Part shown: piece after piece, positions 1 to 5,290 of the stretch | How the letters are laid out: each line of letters opens with the position of its first letter | Numbering within the stretch: position 1 is the first letter of the stretch | Source: Candidatus Omnitrophota bacterium | GTDB taxonomy: Bacteria > Omnitrophota > Gorgyraeia > Duberdicusellales > 4484-171 | Direction: 5' to 3' | NCBI GenBank assembly: GCA_028702365.1 | Contig: JAQVOZ010000085.1 | Coordinates: 1 to 6,314 of the forward strand | Length of the DNA: 6,314 nucleotides | Notes under the pieces: model-generated | Databases searched by the model: none | Told to the model about the DNA's origin: nothing | Seen by the model: the letters and a program-made list of their open reading frames with translations, nothing else | Made by a program: the position numbers and the translations under genes

Positions 1-357
1 ACTGAAGGTTATGTTACAACAATTTTAGGCAGGCGCAGATATCTGCCTGATTTTAAAAGCAATAACCCTCAAGCCAGAGAGTTTGCCGAGCGTCAGGCAG
101 TAAATTCTCCTATCCAGGGTTCAAGCGCTGACATTATAAAAGTAGCGATGGTTAACATATACGAGGAGTTTAGAAAAAACAACCTGAAATCTAAATTAAT
201 AATGCAGATTCACGACGAACTCGTGTTTGATGTTTTTCCGGATGAACTGGATAAAGTTAAAGAAATTGTCAAACGTAATATGGAGCAAAGCGTAAAACTA
301 AACGTTCCTATAGAGGTTAAGATAAAAACTGGCAAAAACTGGGGGCAAGTACAATAG
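1..357 (+). CDS. polA: DNA polymerase I, C-terminal part of the polymerase domain (5' end outside window)
   Basis: Frame 1 is open from the first base to a TAG at 355-357, giving the last 118 residues of a family A DNA polymerase, which fills gaps and removes RNA primers during replication and repair. Seen: ILGRRRYLPD at residues 8-17, then a stretch AERQAVNSPIQGSSADIIK that matches the fingers/palm segment of the family, then motif C, QIHDELVFDV, at residues 69-78. The Asp of motif C (D72, bases 214-216) is one of the two metal-binding aspartates known for this family; the neighbouring Glu E73 is also present. The protein ends about 40 residues after motif C, as is usual, so the 3' end is intact. 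Motif A and the O-helix lie upstream of the window, as would the exonuclease domains, so I cannot say whether the 5' nuclease or proofreading domain is present. The Met at 148 is internal and is not the start. Confidence 0.96.
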   Translation, partial: TEGYVTTILGRRRYLPDFKSNNPQAREFAERQAVNSPIQGSSADIIKVAMVNIYEEFRKNNLKSKLIMQIHDELVFDVFPDELDKVKEIVKRNMEQSVKLNVPIEVKIKTGKNWGQVQ

Positions 358-382
358 AAAGTAAAATGGTTCTTATTTATTC

Positions 383-447
383 TACCCCCTGCGCCTGAAG
401 CGCTGTGGGTTAAATTTAGCGACTGCGTCGCAAAATTTAAGGAGGTA
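383..447 (+). promoter_or_regulatory. structured leader of glgA: two tandem hairpins abutting the ribosome binding site
   Basis: The 93-base spacer between polA and glgA holds two inverted repeats. The first runs 384-410: ACCC (384-387) pairs with GGGT (407-410) and GCGC (391-394) with GCGC (400-403), loop CTGAA, with small mismatches between the two stem parts. The second runs 410-440: a 14-base arm (410-423) and its complement (427-440) around a TGC loop, with one A-A mismatch. GGAGG at 441-445 follows with no gap, five bases before the glgA ATG. No T-tract follows either stem, so neither looks like an intrinsic terminator. TACCCCC (383-389) can also pair with GGAGGTA (441-447) with one C-A mismatch, which would hide the ribosome binding site and compete with the first hairpin. 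The repeats are visible in the sequence; a regulatory role is inference. Confidence 0.5.
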
Positions 448-450
448 CCG

Positions 451-1833
451 ATGAAAATAGCTTTATGTTCTTCAGAAGTTTTTCCGTACGCTAAAACAGG
501 CGGCCTTGCCGATGTAACCGGAGCTTTGCCTCTCGCATTGGCTAAATTAGGCCACGAAGTAAAAGTATTTATGCCTCTTTATAAAAACGTAAAACCCCAG
601 AAAATGGCCGGCGATTACGGAATTACAAAAGAGGGAAAAGTTGAGTTTTATTTTATAAAAAATGACAATTATTTTATGCGCGATGCCTTATATGGAACTC
701 CGCAGGGCGACTATCCGGATAATCTTGAAAGATTCTCTTTCTACAGCAGAAAAGTTTTAGATCTGCTTAAACAATTAAACTTTAAGCCCGACGCCATACA
801 CACCAATGACTGGCAGGCAGCTCTGGTAAATATTTACCTAAGAACCGTATATGCAAATGATGGATTCTTTGCCAAAACCGCCGCAATTTTAACTATACAT
901 AACCTTGCATATCAGGGTTTATTCGGCAGGGATAAATACCCAATTCTTGGGTTATCCTGGGATTATTTCAACATGCATTGCCTTGAATTCTATGAAAAAA
1001 TAAATCTTCTTAAGGGTGGAGTTGTATTTTCCGACATAGTAAGCACGGTAAGCCCTACTTATGCAAAACAGATTCAGACTCCTGATTATGGTTGCGGGCT
1101 CGACGGGGTGCTGCGGGAAAAAAGAGACAAGCTTGTGGGTATACTTAATGCAATCGATTACGATGTGTGGAATCCGGAAAAGGATAATTTGATTTACCAA
1201 AAGTATTCTCCTAAAAACCTCGAAGACAAGGCTGTTAATAAAAAAATGTTTCAAAAAGAACTTGGCCTTAAGGTTTCCGAGGATACGCTTTTTCTTGGAA
1301 TGGTTAGCCGTCTTGCCGAGCAGAAAGGCATAGATATACTTTCAGATTCTTTGGGCTATCTTTTAAAAAAGTATCAGATAGTAATTCTTGGAATGGGCGA
1401 TGAAAAATATCTCAAGATTCTCAGGAAAAAAGCGCAGGATTTTAAAAAGTCGTTTTCGCTGCACTTAGCGTTCGATGAAAAAATCGCCCACCGCATATAC
1501 GCAGCCTGCGACGGCTTTCTTATGCCTTCGAGGTTCGAGCCGTGCGGGTTGTCTCAAATGATAAGTTATAAATATGCAACTGTGCCTATTGTGCATCGTA
1601 CCGGCGGCCTTGCCGATACGGTTATTGATGTAGAAAAGCAGGGAGGAGGGTTCGTAATAGATAAATATACAAGCAATGATTTAAGCTCTGCGATAGATAG
1701 ATGTGCCAAGCTTTTTAAAGATAAAAAAAGCTGGTTTAAGCTGCTTAAGAAAATATCGCAATATAATTTTTCCTGGGATGAGGCAGCAAAGCACTATGTG
1801 GATATGTATAAAAGGGCACAAAGTTCTAGGTAG
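451..1833 (+). CDS. glgA: glycogen (starch) synthase, ADP/UDP-glucose dependent, GT5 family
   Basis: The 460-residue product is a family GT5 glycogen synthase, which adds glucose from a nucleotide sugar (ADP-glucose in most bacteria) to the end of an alpha-1,4-glucan in the cytoplasm. Seen: the N-terminal KTGGL sugar-nucleotide loop (15-19) in the setting SSEVFPYAKTGGLADV, HTNDWQAAL (117-125), TIHNLAYQG (148-156), GILNAIDYDVWNP (230-242), the hinge to the second Rossmann half with MVSRLAEQKG (284-293), the catalytic-region motif RFEPCGLSQM (361-370) and RTGGLADTV (383-391). All landmarks come in the family order. The length is slightly below the roughly 477 residues of the E. coli enzyme, with no obvious missing block. 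The start is secure: the KTGGL loop sits at the right distance and GGAGG is five bases upstream. No glgC, glgB or glgP is in the window, so the pathway must be completed elsewhere. It lies between polA and coaE, 19 bases before coaE, so it is probably co-transcribed with it. Confidence 0.95.
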   Translation: MKIALCSSEVFPYAKTGGLADVTGALPLALAKLGHEVKVFMPLYKNVKPQKMAGDYGITKEGKVEFYFIKNDNYFMRDALYGTPQGDYPDNLERFSFYSRKVLDLLKQLNFKPDAIHTNDWQAALVNIYLRTVYANDGFFAKTAAILTIHNLAYQGLFGRDKYPILGLSWDYFNMHCLEFYEKINLLKGGVVFSDIVSTVSPTYAKQIQTPDYGCGLDGVLREKRDKLVGILNAIDYDVWNPEKDNLIYQKYSPKNLEDKAVNKKMFQKELGLKVSEDTLFLGMVSRLAEQKGIDILSDSLGYLLKKYQIVILGMGDEKYLKILRKKAQDFKKSFSLHLAFDEKIAHRIYAACDGFLMPSRFEPCGLSQMISYKYATVPIVHRTGGLADTVIDVEKQGGGFVIDKYTSNDLSSAIDRCAKLFKDKKSWFKLLKKISQYNFSWDEAAKHYVDMYKRAQSSR

Positions 1834-1852
1834 ATCTGCAAACTTTTAAATT

Positions 1853-2470
1853 ATGCCTGTATTTGGTTTAACTGGAAATTTAAGTTGCGGGAAAAGCACG
1901 GCGCTTATGCTGTTAAAAGATAAAGGCGCTTGTGTTTTTGATGTGGATAAAAGAATTCACGAATATTATAAGGATAAAAAAAGCGGTATTTTTAAAAAAA
2001 TATCCGTGCTTTTTCCGCAGGCAATCAGAAAAAACAGAATTGACCGCGAAAAACTTGGAGAAATAGTTTTTTCCGACAGAAAAAATCTTAGAAAGCTGGA
2101 AAAAATCGTGCATCCAATCGCGATAAGGGATTTAAAATCCTGGGCTAAAAAGGCAAAAAATACAAATAGAGTTTCTGTTGCCGAGGTTCCTTTGCTTTTT
2201 GAAAAAAACCTTGCAGGCATATTCGACGGCACAATTTTAATTTATGCAAAAAAAAGCGTCCTTTTAAAAAGAATAAAAATTAAACTTAAGCTTTCAAAGG
2301 CTGCCGCAGGCTGCCGGCTTTCCGCGTTTAAACCGGTAAGAGAAAAAAGCAAAAGAGCAGATTTTATAATAAACAACAGTTTCACAATAGAAACTTTAAA
2401 AAGGGAAATAGATATTTTATGGAAAAATTTAAACTCTAACTTTAAAGGAGAAAATAAAACTAATGGCTAA
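1853..2470 (+). CDS. coaE: dephospho-CoA kinase
   Basis: The 205-residue product is a P-loop kinase that phosphorylates the 3'-hydroxyl of the ribose in dephospho-CoA, the last step of coenzyme A synthesis. Seen: P-loop GNLSCGKS at residues 8-15 in the family setting FGLTGNLSCGKST, FDVDKR (29-34) with the Asp pair of the CoA-binding side, IVHPIA (85-90), EVPLLFE (111-117) and RADFIINN (168-175) near the C-terminus. The LID segment (about 139-165) aligns without gaps to my memory of the family, but Lys144 stands where Arg is usual and Phe159 where Gln is usual, and this part is very lysine-rich. An in-frame TAA at 1847-1849 makes ATG 1853 the first possible start; the P-loop so close to the N-terminus agrees. 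There is no Shine-Dalgarno sequence before it, so translation may depend on coupling to glgA, whose stop is 19 bases away. Its last eight bases overlap a possible early rho ATG. Confidence 0.93.
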   Translation: MPVFGLTGNLSCGKSTALMLLKDKGACVFDVDKRIHEYYKDKKSGIFKKISVLFPQAIRKNRIDREKLGEIVFSDRKNLRKLEKIVHPIAIRDLKSWAKKAKNTNRVSVAEVPLLFEKNLAGIFDGTILIYAKKSVLLKRIKIKLKLSKAAAGCRLSAFKPVREKSKRADFIINNSFTIETLKREIDILWKNLNSNFKGENKTNG

Positions 2471-2494
2471 AAATACGAATTCAGATTCAAAAAC

Positions 2495-2500
2495 GGAGGG
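2495..2500 (+). promoter_or_regulatory. Shine-Dalgarno sequence that decides the rho start
   Basis: GGAGGG lies just before ATG 2505, with five bases between GGAGG and the start codon. An earlier in-frame ATG at 2463 has AGGAG at 2446-2450, twelve bases away, which is long. The later start gives a 419-residue Rho, the same length as E. coli Rho and with motif numbering shifted by only one, so 2505 is preferred. Use of both starts is possible. Confidence 0.7.
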
Positions 2501-2504
2501 TAGC

Positions 2505-3764
2505 ATGGCAGACACTATTGATATCGCGCAGTTAAAGGATATGAAAATTTCTGCTCTAAACAAGATAGCAAAAGAGCTTGATATTAACGGTTTGAGCGGG
2601 CTTAAAAAACAGGAGCTCATTTTTAAAATTCTTCAGGCAAAAGCCGAGAAAGAGGGGCTTATGTTCGGCAGCGGCGTCCTTGAAGTTTTGCCAGAAGGTT
2701 TCGGGTTTCTTCGTTCGCCTAACTATAATTATCTTCCTTCGCCGGATGATATTTATGTATCGCCATCGCAGATAAGGAAATTTTCGCTAAAAACCGGCGA
2801 TACAGTAAGCGGGCAAATCAGGCCCCCGAAAGACAACGAAAAATATTTCGCCCTGCTTAAGGTGGAAGCTGTTAATTTCGAGGACCCGGAAGCATCCCGC
2901 AACAGGGTTCTTTTTGACAACCTTACTCCGGTATATCCAAGGGAAAGATTTATACTTGAAGGCGCGCCTGAAGAGTGTTCAACCCGTATACTTGATTTAT
3001 TGTGCCCGATAGGAAAGGGCCAGCGCGGTTTAATAGTTGCTCCTCCTTATAGCGGAAAGACCGTGCTTCTTCAAAAAATTGCCAATTCAATAATGAAAAA
3101 TTACCCGGATGTTATATTGATGGTGCTTCTTATAGATGAGCGGCCTGAAGAAGTAACTGAAATGAAAGCCATAGTAAAAGGTGAAGTCATAAGTTCAACT
3201 TTTGACGAACCTGCACAAAGACACGTTCAGGTCGCAGAAATGGCGCTTGAGAAAGCAAAGAGGCTAATAGAGCATAAAAAAGACGTGGTTATACTTCTGG
3301 ACAGTATTACACGGCTCGCTCGTGCATATAACCTGGTTGAGCCTCATTCGGGAAGAATTCTTTCCGGAGGTATTGATTCAAGTGCTTTGCATAAACCAAA
3401 AAGATTTTTTGGAGCTGCCCGCGCGCTTGAAGAAGGCGGCTCTCTTACGATTATAGCTACCGCCTTGGTTGATACAGGCTCACGCATGGACGATGTAATT
3501 TTTGAAGAGTTTAAGGGTACGGGCAATATGGAAATTTCTTTGGACAGAAACATATTCCAGAGAAGGATATACCCGTCTATCGACATCAAGCGTTCGAATA
3601 CAAGAAGAGAAGAGCTTTTGATACATCCGGACGAATTGCAGAGAATATGGATGTTACGAAAAGCGCTTAATGAATTGAGCTCGGTTGAGGCTCTTGAGCT
3701 TCTCATTGAGAAATTGACAAAAACCAAGAATAATGTAGAATTCTTGCTTACTTTGAATAAGTAA
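2505..3764 (+). CDS. rho: transcription termination factor Rho
   Basis: Rho is a hexameric RNA helicase that loads on untranslated nascent RNA and uses ATP to release RNA polymerase. Taking ATG 2505, the product has 419 residues: an N-terminal helical domain (LKDMKISALNKIAKEL onward), a cold-shock-like RNA-binding domain with the RNP1-type GFGFLR at 65-70, GKGQRG (170-175), Walker A PPYSGKT (180-186), DERPEEVTEM (211-220) with the catalytic-type Glu 212, Walker B ILLDSITRLARAYN (263-276), the Q-loop region SGGIDSSALHKPKRFF (287-302), and RSNTR (363-367) ending in the arginine-finger position. No insertion domain sits between the N-terminal parts, unlike the long Rho proteins of some phyla. 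The usual PPKAGKT reads PPYSGKT here, so a Lys (K181 in E. coli) is replaced by Tyr; the Walker Lys itself is kept. An alternative ATG at 2463 overlaps the end of coaE by eight bases and would add 14 polar residues. rpmE follows after about 100 bases. Confidence 0.97.
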   Translation: MADTIDIAQLKDMKISALNKIAKELDINGLSGLKKQELIFKILQAKAEKEGLMFGSGVLEVLPEGFGFLRSPNYNYLPSPDDIYVSPSQIRKFSLKTGDTVSGQIRPPKDNEKYFALLKVEAVNFEDPEASRNRVLFDNLTPVYPRERFILEGAPEECSTRILDLLCPIGKGQRGLIVAPPYSGKTVLLQKIANSIMKNYPDVILMVLLIDERPEEVTEMKAIVKGEVISSTFDEPAQRHVQVAEMALEKAKRLIEHKKDVVILLDSITRLARAYNLVEPHSGRILSGGIDSSALHKPKRFFGAARALEEGGSLTIIATALVDTGSRMDDVIFEEFKGTGNMEISLDRNIFQRRIYPSIDIKRSNTRREELLIHPDELQRIWMLRKALNELSSVEALELLIEKLTKTKNNVEFLLTLNK

Positions 3765-3809
3765 ATTCACAGACGCTTTGTTTGCGAATAAAAATAATAA
3801 ACGCTATGA

Positions 3810-3838
3810 CTTACGTTCGCCCTTCGGGCTGCCGTAAG
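3810..3838 (+). promoter_or_regulatory. GC-rich hairpin in the rpmE leader
   Basis: In the 101-base spacer between rho and rpmE, CTTACG (3810-3815) pairs with CGTAAG (3833-3838). Inside, GCCC (3819-3822) pairs with GGGC (3826-3829) around TTC, with a three-by-three internal loop between the stems. A CTTCGG sequence, known to make stable tetraloops, spans the tip (3822-3827). There is no T-tract after it, so it is not a standard intrinsic terminator. It ends 13 bases before the GGAGG of rpmE. Several bacterial groups are known to have L31 leader RNAs that bind the protein and reduce its translation; whether this hairpin does so is inference. It could also be a copy of an intergenic palindromic repeat. 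Confidence 0.4.
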
Positions 3839-3865
3839 CCATCTGCTCATTGGAGGTGTTTAAAA

Positions 3866-4078
3866 ATGAAGGAAAAAGTTCATCCAAAGTACGAATTAGC
3901 CACAATTATGTGTGCTTGCGGTAATGTGTTACACACGCGTTCAACCAAAAAGACCATAAACGTGGATATCTGCTCAAAATGCCACCCTTTCTTTACGGGT
4001 AAACAAAAATTTGTTGACTCCGAAGGCAGAGTAGATAAATTCATCAAGAAATACGCAAAAAAAGCCAAAAAACAATAA
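3866..4078 (+). CDS. rpmE: 50S ribosomal protein L31, zinc-binding (C+) type
   Basis: The 70-residue product is bacterial ribosomal protein L31, which sits on the large subunit and contributes to bridges with the small subunit. Seen: the N-terminal MKEKVHPKY, a CAC pair (C16, C18), then CSKC (C36, C39) followed by HPFFTGKQKFVDSEGRVDKF, which is the family hallmark. The four cysteines are the zinc ligands of the C+ form, so this is the zinc-bearing version rather than the zinc-free paralogue. The tail is rich in Lys, typical for rRNA contact. ATG 3866 is chosen because GGAGG lies at 3852-3856, nine bases upstream, and because L31 proteins begin here. The frame is open further upstream (an ATG at 3806, a TTG at 3782), but those extensions have no ribosome binding site, match nothing in the family and run through the leader hairpin. 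Confidence 0.95.
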   Translation: MKEKVHPKYELATIMCACGNVLHTRSTKKTINVDICSKCHPFFTGKQKFVDSEGRVDKFIKKYAKKAKKQ

Positions 4079-4121
4079 CAGATATAAGATGGCGGTCTGG
4101 CAGAAATCCGTGTCAATGTAT

Positions 4122-4136
4122 CTGCCGTCTGCAGTC
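4122..4136 (+). repeat. direct repeat, copy 1 (CTGCCGTCTGCAGTC)
   Basis: This 15-base sequence matches the copy at 4188-4202 in 13 of 15 positions; the differences are C/T at position 5 and G/A at position 13. The copies lie 66 bases apart in the same orientation, both in the spacer before prfA. Its role is unknown. Confidence 0.45.
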
Positions 4137-4187
4137 CGTTTTTCTGCGTTATTTGCCATTCGCTCAACAGGCCCTTGGCCCGTTAGG

Positions 4188-4202
4188 CTGCTGTCTGCAA
4201 TC
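4188..4202 (+). repeat. direct repeat, copy 2 (CTGCTGTCTGCAATC)
   Basis: Second copy of the 15-base spacer repeat, ending nine bases before the prfA ATG. Being so close to the start codon it occupies part of the place where a ribosome binding site would be expected, yet it contains no purine-rich Shine-Dalgarno sequence. Confidence 0.45.
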
Positions 4203-4211
4203 TAAAAAGCT

Positions 4212-5282
4212 ATGCTTAACCTCGATAAATTAAGGCAGGAACATCAGAGAATATCTTCTGAGCTGTCGCTTCCGGAAACTGTCAAAGACAGGGACCGGTA
4301 TCAGCAGCTGGCGCGGAGATTCTCTTTTCTTGGAAAGATACTTGACCTGGATAAATTACGCGAAGACTACCTTCAGGAAAAAGAGCATCTTTCGCAAATC
4401 ATCTCCAACCCCAAAGAGGATGAAGAAATAAAAAAAATGGCTAAAGAAGAACTTCCTGCCTTGGATGAAAAGATAAAATCTCTGGAAGAGGACATAGAAA
4501 ATAAACTTTTTGAAAGCCAGGAACCGCAAAGGGATATTATTATCGAAATAAGAGCCGCCGCCGGCGGAGAGGAGTCAGCTTTATTTGCCGCTGACCTTTT
4601 AAAAATGTATTCAAAATACGTTGAAAAAAACGGCTGGAATTTTGAAATGCTCGACTCAAGCCCGACTGATATAGGGGGGTTTAAGGAAATAATTTTTTCA
4701 GTTTCCGGAGAAGGCGCATATTCCCACCTTAAATTTGAAAGCGGCGTGCACAGGGTGCAGCGTGTGCCCAATACTGAAGCAAGCGGCAGAATCCATACTT
4801 CAACCGTAACCGTTGCGGTTTTAATTGAACCGAAAGAAATTGAAATAAATTTAAAGTCTGAGGATTTGGAAATCATAACTTGCCGCGCTTCAGGCGCAGG
4901 CGGCCAGCATGTCAATAAAACCGATTCTGCAGTGCGTATTACACATTTACCGACGGGGATTCAGGCCGCCTGCCAGGATGAGCGCTCACAGGGTAAAAAT
5001 AAACAGAAGGCGATGCGAGTGCTAAAGGCCCGCATTTTGGAAAAAATGGAAAAAGATGCATCCAGCAAAGCTAAAACCGCAAAGCGCCTTTTGATAGGTA
5101 CTGGTGAGCGCAGCGAAAAAATTCGCACCTATAATTTCTCGGAACGCCGCGTTACCGACCACCGGATAAATTTTACAATTTACCAGCTGGATAAGGTTCT
5201 TGAGGGTGAATTGGACGAAGTAATCAATAAGCTTATTCAGGAAGAAAGAAAGAAGCTGTACGAATTAAAGGGGCTTGTGTAA
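4212..5282 (+). CDS. prfA: peptide chain release factor 1 (RF1)
   Basis: The 356-residue product is a class I release factor that recognises UAA and UAG stop codons and triggers release of the finished peptide in the ribosome. Seen: an N-terminal helical domain rich in charged residues, RAAAGGEESALFAADLL (114-130), GVHRVQRVPNTEASGRIHTS (178-197) with the RF1-type stop-codon recognition tripeptide PNT at 186-188 (PxT in RF1, against SPF in RF2), then GAGGQHVNKTDSAVRITHLPTG (228-249) with the catalytic GGQ at 230-232 (bases 4899-4907), and KIRTYNFSERRVTDHRI (303-319). Length and motif order are those of RF1. An in-frame TAA at 4203-4205 makes ATG 4212 the first possible start, and the N-terminus aligns with other RF1 proteins. 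No Shine-Dalgarno sequence precedes it, which is odd for a gene 133 bases after its neighbour. prmC, next in line, encodes the enzyme that methylates Gln232. Confidence 0.97.
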   Translation: MLNLDKLRQEHQRISSELSLPETVKDRDRYQQLARRFSFLGKILDLDKLREDYLQEKEHLSQIISNPKEDEEIKKMAKEELPALDEKIKSLEEDIENKLFESQEPQRDIIIEIRAAAGGEESALFAADLLKMYSKYVEKNGWNFEMLDSSPTDIGGFKEIIFSVSGEGAYSHLKFESGVHRVQRVPNTEASGRIHTSTVTVAVLIEPKEIEINLKSEDLEIITCRASGAGGQHVNKTDSAVRITHLPTGIQAACQDERSQGKNKQKAMRVLKARILEKMEKDASSKAKTAKRLLIGTGERSEKIRTYNFSERRVTDHRINFTIYQLDKVLEGELDEVINKLIQEERKKLYELKGLV

Positions 5283-5290
5283 ATACGGCT

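Larger units (their letters stand above)
4079..4211 (+). other. unexplained 133-base spacer between rpmE and prfA
   Basis: No gene is seen here. The spacer holds several short palindromes: GGCAGA/TCTGCC (4099-4104 with 4121-4126), a competing GCAGAAA/TTTCTGC pair (4100-4106 with 4141-4147), and AAC/GTT plus GGCC/GGCC around CTT at 4166-4184. TCTGC occurs four times. A 15-base sequence occurs twice (see the repeat entries). A run of five T at 4139-4143 is not placed right after a stem, so a terminator is not convincing. No Shine-Dalgarno sequence precedes the prfA ATG that ends the spacer. It could be a decayed intergenic repeat element or a structured prfA leader. Confidence 0.5.

Noticed and set aside
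148..357. A separate 69-residue gene beginning at ATG 148
   Set aside because: The frame is open to the left edge of the window and the upstream residues match DNA polymerase I, so this Met is internal.
378..383. TATTCT as a -10 box before glgA
   Set aside because: No -35 box at a proper distance was seen, and the organism's promoter consensus is unknown.
3782..3810. Possible promoter for rpmE: TTGCGA (3782-3787) and TATGAC (3805-3810) with 17 bases between
   Set aside because: Each box matches the sigma-70 consensus in only four of six positions, which is common by chance in AT-rich DNA, and the transcript would start inside the leader hairpin. Not strong enough to list.
3782..3865. Upstream extension of L31 from TTG 3782 or ATG 3806
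   Set aside because: The frame is open, but there is no ribosome binding site before either codon, the extra residues match nothing in L31, and they are encoded by the leader hairpin. GGAGG before ATG 3866 and the family length of about 70 residues decide the start.
4099..4143. Intrinsic terminator after rpmE (GGCAGA/TCTGCC stem and a T5 run)
   Set aside because: The loop is 16 bases, the stem only six base pairs, and the T run begins 12 bases after the stem, so the geometry is wrong.
4373..4915. 180-codon open frame on the minus strand across prfA
   Set aside because: It lies wholly opposite a clear RF1 gene, its translation is Ser-rich and low in information, and it has no recognisable motif. 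It is a shadow of the + strand codons. The minus-strand frames at 3344-3727, 952-1254, 5491-5826 and within coaE were rejected for the same reason.
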